64,000 bases of DNA from contig CANLXI010000032.1 in assembly GCA_947495035.1 (NCBI GenBank), positions 17,021 to 81,020 on the forward strand, given 5' to 3'. This stretch comes from an uncultured Granulosicoccus sp. Lineage in GTDB: Bacteria; Pseudomonadota; Gammaproteobacteria; Granulosicoccales; Granulosicoccaceae. Of this stretch, positions 8,863 through 18,275 are shown piece after piece (the first letter of the stretch is position 1; each line of letters starts with the position of its first letter). The position numbers and the translations under genes were made by a program. Under the pieces are notes generated by a model. It saw nothing but the letters and a program-made list of their open reading frames with translations. It was not told the origin of the DNA and made no database searches.

Positions 8863-10525
8863 AGACCTTCTCCTTGAAAGGGGATACTCCAAGACGCCTG
8901 ACCGCGTCATGGAAGGATTCTTCGGGTTGTCGTTCAGCGACGTAGGCTTCCAGCAGATGGCCGATGGCATCGGCAACCTCGGACTTGGCTATGGCCTTGC
9001 CAAGGCGTTGGCCCAATGCCGCCTGGTTGCCGGCGTGGCCACCGATGGTCAGCTGGTACCATTCCACGCCACCCTTGTCGACGCCGAGAATGCCGATATC
9101 GCCGACATGATGATGTCCACAGGCATTCATGCAGCCCGAAATCTTGATGCTGATATCACCCAGTTCGTGCAGATAGTCCAGATCATCGAAACGCTGATAG
9201 ATCTGATCGTGAATCTCCAGGGTGCCGGCATTGGCCAGTGAGCAGTAGTCCAGGCCGGGGCAGACGATCATGTCCGTCAGCTTGCCCAGATTGGGCGTAG
9301 CCAGACGTACGGCCTTGAGCTCCGACCATAGCTCGAACAGATCATCGACCGGCACATGTGCCAATACCAGGTTCTGCTCGTGGGTGCTGCGGATCTCGCT
9401 TTCGCTGAATCGCTCGGCAAGTTCTGCCACCTTGTCCATCTGGTCAGCCGTGATGTCGCCGGCAGGCGTACCCGGCGCTTTCAGTGAGAGATAGACAATA
9501 CGACGCCCGCTGTCACGATGTGGCCGAGTATTGGCCTGGTACCACTGATTGAACAGCGGATTGCTTGATGTCTGTTCCGGCCCCTTGTGACTGGTGTCGT
9601 CCGTTCCGATCGTGGTCCGCACGGTGCCCAGCACCGGTGCGGCCGGGAACTGTGCTCTGAGGGCAGCGAACTGCTCTGCGGTAAAGCTGTCATCGCTGTC
9701 CTTCGAGCGGGACCACTGTTGTTCAACCTTGTCTCTGAAAGTGTCGATGCCCAGGGCATTGACCAGGATCTTGATGCGCGCCTTGTACAGATTGTCGCGC
9801 CGACCTTCGAGGTTGTACACGCGCAGAATGGCGGCCAGATACGTCAGCAGGTGTCGTGTCGGCAGAAACTCGCGGATCACCTGACCGATATGAGGGGTGC
9901 GACCCAGGCCGCCGCCCACCAGCACTTCGAAACCGCTCTCGCCGGCGTCGTTGCGCAGTAGCCGCAGACCGATATCGTGCACCTGGATTGCCGCACGATC
10001 ACTCAAGGCTCCGGTAACCGCTATCTTGAACTTGCGAGGAAGCCAGTTGAATTCCGGGTGCAGTGTGGACCACTGGCGAATCAGCTCGCACCAGGGGCGC
10101 GGATCATCGACCTCGTCTCCGATGGCACCGGCTAGTGGGTCGGTAGTTGTATTGCGAATGCAGTTGCCGCTGGTCTGGATCGCGTGCATGTCGACCTCTG
10201 CAAGCTCGGCCAGAATGTCGGGAACCTGCTCGAGCTCGGGCCAGTTGAACTGGATGTTCTGGCGGGTGGTGATGTGACCATACCCCTTGTCGTACACGCG
10301 GGCCACATGGGCCAGCGTCTTCATCTGGACACTGGACAGCATGCCGTAGGGAATGGCAACACGGAGCATATAGGCATGACGTTGCAGATACAGGCCATTG
10401 CGAAGCCGCAGTTGCTTGTATTCCTCTTCGTCCAGTGCTCCGCTGAGTCGTCGCTCTGTCTGGTCGCGGAATTCAGCGACTCGCGACTTCAGGAAATCCC
10501 GATCGAATTCGGTATAATTGTACAT
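8846..10525 (-). CDS. cysI: Sulfite reductase hemoprotein, CysI type
   Basis: A 559-residue siroheme/4Fe-4S reductase that makes sulfide from sulfite in cysteine synthesis. The Fe-S/siroheme cysteines are C422 and C428 (CPGLDYC) and C465 and C469 (GCMNACGHH). The N-terminus (MYNYTEFDRDFLKSRVAEFRD) and the HITTRQNIQFNW region match the Pseudomonas branch of CysI rather than the E. coli one. That branch works with the DUF934 partner encoded directly downstream. No cysJ or cysH lies in the window. Assimilatory nitrite reductases share the fold, but the DUF934 neighbour favours sulfite. Confidence 0.92.
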   Translation of the reverse strand: MYNYTEFDRDFLKSRVAEFRDQTERRLSGALDEEEYKQLRLRNGLYLQRHAYMLRVAIPYGMLSSVQMKTLAHVARVYDKGYGHITTRQNIQFNWPELEQVPDILAELAEVDMHAIQTSGNCIRNTTTDPLAGAIGDEVDDPRPWCELIRQWSTLHPEFNWLPRKFKIAVTGALSDRAAIQVHDIGLRLLRNDAGESGFEVLVGGGLGRTPHIGQVIREFLPTRHLLTYLAAILRVYNLEGRRDNLYKARIKILVNALGIDTFRDKVEQQWSRSKDSDDSFTAEQFAALRAQFPAAPVLGTVRTTIGTDDTSHKGPEQTSSNPLFNQWYQANTRPHRDSGRRIVYLSLKAPGTPAGDITADQMDKVAELAERFSESEIRSTHEQNLVLAHVPVDDLFELWSELKAVRLATPNLGKLTDMIVCPGLDYCSLANAGTLEIHDQIYQRFDDLDYLHELGDISIKISGCMNACGHHHVGDIGILGVDKGGVEWYQLTIGGHAGNQAALGQRLGKAIAKSEVADAIGHLLEAYVAERQPEESFHDAVRRLGVSPFKEKVYASAA

Positions 10526-10742
10526 GGCTCAGGCGACCTCGTTGGCGCAGGGGCCATCGACATGCAGTCGCTGGAGCTTGAATACCGGAAACAGGCCGCA
10601 GGGCCCGGTGCCTGGAATGGCCAACTCGGTACCAATCGTCATGCCCTGCCTGTATGCCCTGTGGTTCATGAGGCTATTTGAGCAGGACTGACGCCGAATG
10701 TTTAAGGCTTTTTCGCTATGTTCTTATGCTCTTTTCGAATAA

Positions 10743-10769
10743 GCCGCCGGAAGGGGAGCATCCGGCGGC
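10743..10769. terminator. GC-rich hairpin between cysI and the pil operon
   Basis: A perfect 9-bp inverted repeat, GCCGCCGGA (10743–10751) and TCCGGCGGC (10761–10769), with a 9-base loop. It sits about 30 bases beyond the pilY1 stop on the minus strand and is followed there by TTATTC, only a weak T-run. It is a plausible terminator for the pilin operon. The 274 bp between pilY1 and the cysI start hold no gene that I can support. Confidence 0.5.
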
Positions 10770-10799
10770 AGATCAGTCTTTCATCAGGCGTTTACAGGG

Positions 10800-13700
10800 T
10801 CAGCTTCCATCCGCTTCTGCGGTTATTTCATCCGGTGTGGCACTACCGCGGCCGTTGTCCTGCCAGTAGGTGCGTTGGGTGAGGTCATCGAAGTCGATAT
10901 CCAGTTTCTCGGTGCTGATCAGGACGGTTGTGGCGATGTTGCCGTCGGTTTCGGTAATCAAGGCCGTCGGGGCGGGGGGGATTCCATCCTGCTGCAGAGT
11001 CTTCTTGCGATCCGATTTGGTCAGACTGCTGTTGCGATAGGTAACCTGATTTTCATTGTCGTTCGAATTCTCGTCGGTGCCCGATTCATCGTCGGGATCG
11101 GAAGAATCACTGTCATCCAGATCGACCGTGGGGGCTCCCGTGAAGATATCCAGCACATAGGCGGCACCTCCGCCAATGGCCGGTGAACAGCTGTCACCAC
11201 TGGCGGCCGGTTCGTAGCTGGTGAAGATGACCTGATTGTTGATGGTCACGCTCTGGCTCATGACCTTCTCCCCGCTGGATTCCAGCTCGAGCATCCAGCC
11301 GTAATCATTCAGGACGGGGTTCAGGTCGTCAGTCACATTGACCAGGTCCGATTCGGTGATCGGCGAATAGGAAGCTGATGTCGCCGAGCCGGTATTCTTG
11401 CCGTAACCTTCCGGCCGGGAATACACACTGTTGGATCGAATCATGTAGAACCGGTCCTTGACCCGCTCGTTGAGTGGGTGTGCCCGCCAGCCGGATCCGA
11501 TACTGACAGACAGGAAGCGCTTGCCACCGCTGGCCACCAATGCGACATCGGGCTCGTTGTAGAAGCGACGCGCATCGGTCGCATTGTTGCCGTTCAGTTT
11601 GGCAATGACGCCGCCGTACACCAGCTGACCGCTCTGGTGAAAGGGCTGAAAATCGAAGCGCCACAACTGACCGCCCATGTCACCAACATACATCTGGTCC
11701 GACAGCCCGTCGCCGTTGACGTCAATCACGCGAATGTCCGACGGAATGCTGTAGTCCATGTCGGCGAAGCGCTCATCACCACCATTGTTGCCTTGTCCGG
11801 CCCAGAGTCGGGTGCCAGTATCGGCATCCACGATATAGATGGCATTACCCGTTGTATCCGGAGTCTGCGAGGCTGTCAGATTGGCCGTATTCGGGTCCTG
11901 ATTGGTGTCATAGCCACCGGCAAAGATCACGACGTCCCGAGCCTCACCTCGATAGAAGATGGTTGTCGGAATGGGTTTGGACCATGTTTGCCCCAGGTGT
12001 TCGAAATCATCACTGCCGCCACGGATCTGCCACAGCAGTTTGGGTTGCGTCCGGTCGGAGACATCCAAGGCATAGTAGTTGTTGCCTCCACGTCGCATCC
12101 CGACATACAGAATGGCTTTTTCTCCCGGATCCACGACGACGTTGTCATTGATATCGATGTGTCGGATGGATAGATCACCATCCAGGCCGTAGGGATGCTT
12201 GGTCGACTGCTGGTTTTCATAGAACTCGTTGATATTGGGCAGCAGCTCCTTGGGCATGAAGGCGTACAGTTCGGTACCATTCTCATGCTCGATGGCGTGC
12301 AGCAGGCCTTCATTGGTCGCCACGAAAATGGTGCTGTAGTTCTGACTGTTGCTCTTGTAGTTGAGCAGGATAGGCTGGGAATGCATGGGGTCACCGATGT
12401 GTCGACGCACATCGGTTTCCTGGCCGTCCAGGTCCTCATCCTTCACGTCGACACCACGTGCCCACTTCAGAATCTCGGTTCTTCGGGCAATGTTGTCGGC
12501 ATTGTTACTGCCGAGTCCGAGGTCGTCCACGGTGATGGCAGCATTCTGTTCGTGCAGTTTCTGGGCATTGGCAGTGAGATCGACACCGTTGGCGGGAATC
12601 GTGTCTTCCAGGTAGGTGTAGACACGCCTGTCACCGACACCGTCGGGCCCATCCAGACTGACCTGGCTGGCAGCACCACCCATCTCGACCGAACCGCCGT
12701 CCACCGTATCGCTCCACCAGCTCTTGGCGGTATCCACGAAGTAGCCGGATGCTTCGTCCACGGCAGCCGTCTTGTTGACGTCCTGGATCAGGACGTTGCC
12801 CTTGCTGTCTGCACCCACGTAGTAGCGCTTGAGGTTGCCTGCCCAGTGCGGTCGTTCATCAGGCTTGAACAGGGCAAAGTAGATGTCGTTGCGATGGGTC
12901 AGGCGATTGAACTGACTGACTGTGCTGCCGGGCGCCACGAAACTGGTATCCACGGCCAGCACGTCTCCCAGAATGTTCTGGAAAACGGCAACCAGTTCTT
13001 CCGCAGAGGCCGCATCGTAATACGTACCGCCACCCGCGGTTGCAATATCGGACAGAAAATCGCTGTTGATGTTGAACCCGATCGTATATGTGCTGATGTT
13101 CTGCTTGCGCGACATGTTTTCGTTGTGATCGGTTTCATCCAGCCAGGTGGCCAGTTCCACGCCACAGGCCTCATGGCCCGATCCGGGATCACAGGATGTC
13201 GCACCAATGAGGTTCTTGACCTTGCTGATGGCGGTATTGCTGGTTGCGTCTCCATCGGACAGAAACACGATATGGTTGGTTTGACAGCTGTCGGCCAGAG
13301 GAGAAATGTACTGCGGATTTCCGGTGATTTCCTCGAAAGTGCAATTGCTGCTTTGCGGATTGGACGCCGTGCAGTTTGCATTGACAGAGACCGAACCACC
13401 GGTATAGCTGTCCGGGTGGGAGACCCGGTGATAGGGATGCCGATAATAGCCACGCTGTGTACCGTAATCCACCGGACCTCCCAGCATGTATTGAACCGCC
13501 TCGTAGTAGGCGGCCACGATCGGCGTGCCGCCGGTAGCGGTCAACCCGTTGACGATGCTCTTCATGTCGTCCCGTGCGGTCTTGTAGGCGATACCTTGCG
13601 TACTGGCAGCGCCGATATTGGCCTTGTACTCGACACGAAGCTTGGGCGCTGCCGGTACCTCGCTGTCGTAGGACTCGAACTGGCGCCTGTTGGTGCCTGA

Positions 13701-15128
13701 CCCGTTGTAGGACACCACGAAGGCGATATCGTTTTCAGACTGCCAACCCGATCGATTGACAACAGCCTGCACGTGATTGCTGAGATCGGGCGAACTGACC
13801 TTGGTATTGCTTGACCAGTCGTCGGAATTGGCAATGTTCCAGATCACCGGGTTGGCAACCAGGGGGCGACCAGTGATCCAGCCATTGGTAGCGCTCAGCT
13901 CGGGAGCGCTGTCTGCATCTTCAGCCTGCAAGGACAGGGACAGGCTGCCACTTCTCTGACTATCCACCTCGAATTCGATTGATGCGCTCTCGATGGTGGC
14001 CCCTGTGGGGATGGCCAGGTCGCGAAAGCGCAGGCGTGTAACCACCTTGTTGCCCAGATTGCCATAGGTCAGTGGCATCTTGAGCTTGTCGTTGGTGACG
14101 ATCTGGCTGTCGCTGACCTTCTCATAGGCGTCGTCAGCGGAGCTGTTGATCTGTGCGAGAGCCGATTTGCGTGTGCAACCCTTGTCGGCAGGGATGCTGT
14201 CCGAGTCATAGCTGACTCTCAGTACGGGGGCTCGACTGGCATTATTGGTGGTATAGGCGTAGGCAGCACGTTCACCGATACCTTCGACAATGAAGGCCAT
14301 CGACTGCTGTCCACACCAGTCACCACGATCGATGATCTCCTGGACCACTGTCTTGATGTCCGGCGACTGATAGGTATTGCCGCTACTCCAGCCGGTAGGC
14401 CACCAGTCGACCTTGGCAGAGGTACGTGGCTGGTCACTCAGGTAGTTGTTGTTGGTACCGATCGTGGGAGCATCGCCCACATCATGCCCGTAGATGCTCA
14501 GGAAGGCTGTTGAATAACGATTGACATCGGCCGTGAACTCGAGCTCGGCGCTGGTGATGGTTGCGCCGGAAGGAATGTCCAGGTCCTGAAACCGGAAGCT
14601 GACCAATTGGGGTGTCGAGCCATTGGACGCCCCCATGCTCAGCCGGGTGCCGCTGGGGGTCATCTGGCCATTGTGGATGTACTGTTCCATATCATCATTG
14701 AGCGCCTGCACCTGCGATGAAATGACGATGGTTCCGCAGTCATTGTTGGCACAGATTTCCTGATCGATGCCTTTCACCGGGTAAAGTACCGCGCCACCAC
14801 CGTCATAGCCATTGAATCGCATCAGGCCGACGTTCACATTGGCGGAGCTGTCCAGAATGGTGTTGAGCGCTGATTTCATGCGCTCGAGTCGCGTGCCGGA
14901 ATAGCCGTAATCGCTTGAATTCATGGAGCCGGACGTATCCAGCACGAACATGACATTCGGAAACACATTGGTGTCCGGATCCACCTGTCCGAAGAACACT
15001 TCCGTGTCATCGGCAGTGGCCGTCGAGAACGCAATGATCGACGAGATCAGCGAACTTGCGAGCAGGGCTGTCGTGGGGCGCTTGCGCTGCTGCCGACGGG
15101 CTTCAGGGCTGGCCTGCACACTATTCAT
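10800..15128 (-). CDS. pilY1: PilY1-type pilus tip/adhesin protein, copy A
   Basis: A 1,442-residue PilY1-like protein, the calcium-dependent tip and retraction-control factor of type IVa pili. A signal peptide is followed by a von Willebrand A domain with MIDAS residues DTSGS (64–68), a threonine in GGTP (~535) and LSDGD (623–627). Between its first and second halves sit two similar jelly-roll-like modules, at about residues 175–308 and 365–502, each with an IPxGATIxSA motif and a closing APxLRVxY strand. The C-terminal half is the PilY1 beta-propeller with a calcium loop DVNGDGLSD before MYVGDMGGQLWRFD. The ATG at 15128 has GAGGT just upstream. Last gene of its operon. Confidence 0.9.
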   Translation of the reverse strand: MNSVQASPEARRQQRKRPTTALLASSLISSIIAFSTATADDTEVFFGQVDPDTNVFPNVMFVLDTSGSMNSSDYGYSGTRLERMKSALNTILDSSANVNVGLMRFNGYDGGGAVLYPVKGIDQEICANNDCGTIVISSQVQALNDDMEQYIHNGQMTPSGTRLSMGASNGSTPQLVSFRFQDLDIPSGATITSAELEFTADVNRYSTAFLSIYGHDVGDAPTIGTNNNYLSDQPRTSAKVDWWPTGWSSGNTYQSPDIKTVVQEIIDRGDWCGQQSMAFIVEGIGERAAYAYTTNNASRAPVLRVSYDSDSIPADKGCTRKSALAQINSSADDAYEKVSDSQIVTNDKLKMPLTYGNLGNKVVTRLRFRDLAIPTGATIESASIEFEVDSQRSGSLSLSLQAEDADSAPELSATNGWITGRPLVANPVIWNIANSDDWSSNTKVSSPDLSNHVQAVVNRSGWQSENDIAFVVSYNGSGTNRRQFESYDSEVPAAPKLRVEYKANIGAASTQGIAYKTARDDMKSIVNGLTATGGTPIVAAYYEAVQYMLGGPVDYGTQRGYYRHPYHRVSHPDSYTGGSVSVNANCTASNPQSSNCTFEEITGNPQYISPLADSCQTNHIVFLSDGDATSNTAISKVKNLIGATSCDPGSGHEACGVELATWLDETDHNENMSRKQNISTYTIGFNINSDFLSDIATAGGGTYYDAASAEELVAVFQNILGDVLAVDTSFVAPGSTVSQFNRLTHRNDIYFALFKPDERPHWAGNLKRYYVGADSKGNVLIQDVNKTAAVDEASGYFVDTAKSWWSDTVDGGSVEMGGAASQVSLDGPDGVGDRRVYTYLEDTIPANGVDLTANAQKLHEQNAAITVDDLGLGSNNADNIARRTEILKWARGVDVKDEDLDGQETDVRRHIGDPMHSQPILLNYKSNSQNYSTIFVATNEGLLHAIEHENGTELYAFMPKELLPNINEFYENQQSTKHPYGLDGDLSIRHIDINDNVVVDPGEKAILYVGMRRGGNNYYALDVSDRTQPKLLWQIRGGSDDFEHLGQTWSKPIPTTIFYRGEARDVVIFAGGYDTNQDPNTANLTASQTPDTTGNAIYIVDADTGTRLWAGQGNNGGDERFADMDYSIPSDIRVIDVNGDGLSDQMYVGDMGGQLWRFDFQPFHQSGQLVYGGVIAKLNGNNATDARRFYNEPDVALVASGGKRFLSVSIGSGWRAHPLNERVKDRFYMIRSNSVYSRPEGYGKNTGSATSASYSPITESDLVNVTDDLNPVLNDYGWMLELESSGEKVMSQSVTINNQVIFTSYEPAASGDSCSPAIGGGAAYVLDIFTGAPTVDLDDSDSSDPDDESGTDENSNDNENQVTYRNSSLTKSDRKKTLQQDGIPPAPTALITETDGNIATTVLISTEKLDIDFDDLTQRTYWQDNGRGSATPDEITAEADGS

Positions 15129-15208
15129 AGGTTTACCTCGACGAGCAAGAGAATCAAGAGCCAATGCAATGGAAGGGCAGAGACGGTTCGCTGATGCATG
15201 GCGACGCA

Positions 15209-15709
15209 TCAACGGGCAGGAACGATTCGATAGGCGCCTTGTTCCACGGTCGCCTGTGAGCGTACGGCTTCGATCGCGCTGACGCCGGTAGAGACGTAAT
15301 ACAGCCCTTCAAAACCGGATGTGCCTTCACCCAGGGAGTAGCCGGGCGCTGCACCTGTACCGACCCACTCCAGCACGGATCGGGACTCGAGCCCGATATC
15401 ATCCCGCACTTCATCGATAGGCAGGACCACGGACTTCTGGTACCCGGCCGAGTAGGTTCTTGTCAGGTTGGCTGGATCATTCAATGCAAGGTTGGAGGCG
15501 GACTCGGCGGCCTGGAAGGTGGCCGAGGTCTGTATGGCGTTGGTTGCCATGCGTTTTTCGAGCGTCGAGCTGCGCATGACGGATGCTCCCATGATGGAGA
15601 GCATGAAGATCATGACCATGGCCACCAGCAAGGCGCCACCTTGCTGCCTGGGTTTGCTGGCATGCACATCGGCCATCCGGTCGAGATTGCATCGTGAGTC
15701 GTGTTTCAT
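15209..15709 (-). CDS. pilX: PilX-like minor pilin, copy A
   Basis: A 166-residue type IV pilus assembly protein of the PilX family. The hydrophobic N-terminal helix GGALLVAMVMIFMLSIMGAS is preceded by a basic, processed leader. The characteristic PilX segment FQAAESASNLAL follows. Minor pilins such as PilX help form the initiation complex at the pilus tip together with PilV, PilW, FimU and PilY1. The start overlaps the pilW stop by 4 bases (ATGA). The gap to pilY1 is about 80 bases. Confidence 0.88.
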   Translation of the reverse strand: MKHDSRCNLDRMADVHASKPRQQGGALLVAMVMIFMLSIMGASVMRSSTLEKRMATNAIQTSATFQAAESASNLALNDPANLTRTYSAGYQKSVVLPIDEVRDDIGLESRSVLEWVGTGAAPGYSLGEGTSGFEGLYYVSTGVSAIEAVRSQATVEQGAYRIVPAR

Positions 15710-16902
15710 GGTCGTGTTCGCCGATTTCTGACCTTGACGGTAGTGTTGAAGGCAAGGCGATAGCGTTTGTCGCTCTTGTGGGTTCCCGCAGCCTGGGTGC
15801 TGGCAGCGGTATCGGGTTCGATCATCTGTCCAGCCAGAAAATAGGTGTTGGTATCATCGTCCTGAGCAATGCGGTTACGCGAGTTGAGCAGCAGCCCGAT
15901 ACGAATGCTTTCTATGCGGCGAGGGTCGTAGAGCGGGTCGGACGCCAGTACATAGGTCAGGCTCTCGTCACCGGTTCTGATGCCAAATGCAATGCGCATG
16001 TCCTCCACGCCGCTGACCAGTTCCGTGGGTGGGTTCAGGGCCATGTCTCCGTAAGGGAGGGACTGTCGGTACAGTGAGGTGATGGCATCACCGTTGTCAT
16101 TGGTCTGACCGGTGTCTCCCACGTAGTAGACACTGGACACAAAGCGCATGAACTTCGTTGCGGCTCCAGCTCCACCGGCATAGATGCGAGTGAACGAACC
16201 GCTGGAGTTGGCGCTGGCCGAATGACCGATGGTTGCCGTATTGGCTCCGGTACTGATCGAGCTGATGCGAAAGATATCGGCGCCGTTGCAATCGGCAATG
16301 ATGCCAAGATCACCGGCTGACAGATTGAAGTCTTCGCGACTGATACCCGGCGTGGTATCGACCACGACCGGACCGATCGTATCGGGTACGCTGCCCGTAC
16401 CAACCGACTGCACCAGCGGGTAAGTGGCCGGTGAGCCGAACTGCAGAGTCAGGGCATGCGTGCCGGGGATGGCATTGTGATTGGCGGCGAGAAATCCGGG
16501 TGGTGGAGCCGGTGACCAGAGGTTTCCGGCACCGATGATGGATCCCATGGCGGCTGTCGCCTGCAGGTCAGCAGTCGGCATGTCATTGCCCAACAGATTC
16601 GGCGACACGAAGTTGAGATCCAGGCATCCCTGGAATCCGGACATGCGGATCTCGCTGGCCATATTGTCAAGTGCAAATCTGGCACTTTCCTGTATGTCCG
16701 CCATGGCCGAGTTCAGCTCGGAGCTCTGTTTGTTGCCGGCGAATACCGCAATCATGCCCGAGATGAGCAACAGGCCCAGTGTCATGGCGATCAGCAGTTC
16801 GATCAGGGACAGGCCCCGTTGCTGTGTGCTCGGTCGCGCTTCACGCACGCATGGGCATTCGTGGCTGTTGTGGAGCAGGCTCCCTGCACATGGCAATCTC
16901 AT
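15706..16902 (-). CDS. pilW: PilW-like minor pilin, copy A
   Basis: A 398-residue PilW-family minor pilin, one of the larger tip pilins. The class III leader ends with the prepilin motif QRGLSLIELLIAMTLGLLL, cut by PilD after the glycine. The PilW hallmark NSAMADIQESARFALDNM follows, then MSGFQGCLD. The C-terminal part (IESIRIGLLLNSR near the end) is typical of the family. The start overlaps the pilV stop (TGATG) and the stop overlaps pilX, so the tip pilins are tightly coupled. Confidence 0.9.
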   Translation of the reverse strand: MRLPCAGSLLHNSHECPCVREARPSTQQRGLSLIELLIAMTLGLLLISGMIAVFAGNKQSSELNSAMADIQESARFALDNMASEIRMSGFQGCLDLNFVSPNLLGNDMPTADLQATAAMGSIIGAGNLWSPAPPPGFLAANHNAIPGTHALTLQFGSPATYPLVQSVGTGSVPDTIGPVVVDTTPGISREDFNLSAGDLGIIADCNGADIFRISSISTGANTATIGHSASANSSGSFTRIYAGGAGAATKFMRFVSSVYYVGDTGQTNDNGDAITSLYRQSLPYGDMALNPPTELVSGVEDMRIAFGIRTGDESLTYVLASDPLYDPRRIESIRIGLLLNSRNRIAQDDDTNTYFLAGQMIEPDTAASTQAAGTHKSDKRYRLAFNTTVKVRNRRTRP

Positions 16903-17483
16903 CAGCGGTCTTCCAGGGCAAACTGGACTCGCAGGGTCTGCAGGTCATTCTCGCCGTTGATGACTTCACTCCATTGCATGACAACGGCAAACACGCCGTC
17001 GCCGATGTCCAGAATTTCACCCTTGGCAGGCGTGGTGTCCGAGCCGGGCAGGGCAGGGGTGAAGCCACTACCGCCCTGCATGGCATGCAGGCTGCTGCTC
17101 CAGTCAAAGAGATCCTGACGTGCGATACCCAGCGGATTGCACTCGATGACCGTGCAATTGGGGTTGCTGGCACTGGCGCTGGTACTCTGGCCGGAGTAAT
17201 GTCCATCCTGCACGCCGGCTATATTGCTGCGCATGCGGTCAATCATGTCGCTGGCCAGAAAATACGCCTGTGATTGATAGTAGGCACTCTGACTGAAGCG
17301 CATGCCTTCCACCTGCATGCGTGCAGCGGCCAGAAAGCCCAGGGACATGATGATGACGGCTACCAGTATTTCGATCAGCCCGACGCCACGTTGCCCGCCG
17401 GGTCCGCGCACTGTTGTCCCGGGTGATACGCCCGGCAGCCTGTTCAGTGGAGTCAGTGGCATGACTCTGCGCGCTGCGTTCAT
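16902..17483 (-). CDS. pilV: PilV-like minor pilin, copy A
   Basis: A 193-residue PilV-family minor pilin. The prepilin motif QRGVGLIEILVAVIIMSLG is followed by the family-typical FLAAARMQVEGMRFSQSAYY. The leader of about 33 residues is long for a prepilin, but it contains no better internal start. It overlaps fimT upstream (ATGA, 4 bases) and pilW downstream. In Pseudomonas, PilV sits between FimU and PilW in the tip complex, and the gene order here matches. Confidence 0.88.
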   Translation of the reverse strand: MNAARRVMPLTPLNRLPGVSPGTTVRGPGGQRGVGLIEILVAVIIMSLGFLAAARMQVEGMRFSQSAYYQSQAYFLASDMIDRMRSNIAGVQDGHYSGQSTSASASNPNCTVIECNPLGIARQDLFDWSSSLHAMQGGSGFTPALPGSDTTPAKGEILDIGDGVFAVVMQWSEVINGENDLQTLRVQFALEDR

Positions 17484-18112
17484 GATGGTTCGCTGCAGTA
17501 TTTGCTGATGGGCTGGTTGAAAACGTCTCTTGGGACATCTTCATCGCCCTGCGGCAGCCCACGACGGATATCACCGGTCAATACGACATTGATGGCCCGG
17601 GAGTGACTGGCTCCTCGATGCGTGTCGCAGACAATGATGGAACCCGAGGACCACTGGGCTCCTCCACTCTGGGTGTAGCGCACGAAACCGACTTCGCTGG
17701 AGCCGGCTGCCGAGTTGGTGGGAGAGCCGATGGCCGTGATGGTATTGTCGCCCTTCGGTTCCGGTTCGACAGCGATGATTTCGTCGTCAGCATCCACGCT
17801 GGCCGTGGCTTCACCCTGAACGGTTGAGCGATCGATGAACACCAGCCAGCCGTTGTTCCAGTCCTGTTTGCCTCCGCATTGTGAAGAACCGGCGGCATCT
17901 CTTGGGCATACCGTCACTTCGGCGGAGCCCTTGACAGCTTCGGAGCGGGCGAGGTAGAGGGAACCCACGAGTGAGTTGTACTGTGAGCTGATGCGGCTTT
18001 CCTTGATGGCTTCCGCAAAACTGGGAACCCCGATACCCAGCAGGATGCCTGCTACGGCAACGGCGATCAGCAGTTCGATCAGCGTGAATCCCTGATTGAG
18101 TTTTCTCTCCAT
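17480..18112 (-). CDS. fimT: FimT/FimU-like minor pilin (GspH fold), copy A
   Basis: A 210-residue pseudopilin-like protein. It has a short leader MERKLNQ, the prepilin motif GFTLIELLIAVAVAGILLG and the GspH/FimT domain signature SLYLARSEAVKGSAEVTVCP followed by a W-N-NGWLVFID strand. FimT in Legionella and FimU in Pseudomonas belong here; FimT proteins can bind DNA for transformation, which cannot be judged from this sequence. The ATG at 18112 gives a standard short leader, while upstream in-frame starts run into the heptamer repeat. First gene of operon copy A. Confidence 0.88.
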   Translation of the reverse strand: MERKLNQGFTLIELLIAVAVAGILLGIGVPSFAEAIKESRISSQYNSLVGSLYLARSEAVKGSAEVTVCPRDAAGSSQCGGKQDWNNGWLVFIDRSTVQGEATASVDADDEIIAVEPEPKGDNTITAIGSPTNSAAGSSEVGFVRYTQSGGAQWSSGSIIVCDTHRGASHSRAINVVLTGDIRRGLPQGDEDVPRDVFNQPISKYCSEPS

Positions 18113-18200
18113 GAGCTCAGTAGCGGCCAGGTTACTTGCAGGTTGAGGCCCCGGGCCGAGACGGATCCCGGATCGAGACCTGACCGGCAAAATGCGATCC

Positions 18201-18257
18201 GCAGACCGCAGACCGCAGACCGCAGACCGCAGACCTGCAGACCGCGGACCGCGGGCC
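18201..18257. repeat. Heptamer tandem repeat GCAGACC
   Basis: Five perfect copies of GCAGACC (18201–18235), one extra T, another perfect copy (18237–18243), then GCGGACC and GCGGGCC. It lies in the 163-bp space between the pilE-like gene and fimT copy A, upstream of the fimT start. Eight units of 7 bp make it a likely slippage site. Confidence 0.9.
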
Positions 18258-18275
18258 TAAAACCGCAAACAACGA

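Noticed and set aside
8909..10681. Plus-strand open frames of 110–165 codons opposite cysI
   Set aside because: All are mirror frames of the conserved sulfite reductase; none has a domain match.
12195..13700. A 501-codon open frame on the plus strand inside pilY1 copy A
   Set aside because: It lies exactly antisense to well-conserved PilY1 sequence, has no recognisable domain or ribosome site, and similar long antisense frames occur over most genes here because of GC-rich third positions.
18201..18257. Heptamer array considered as a CRISPR remnant
   Set aside because: Units are 7 bp with no spacers and there are no cas genes; it is a simple tandem repeat.
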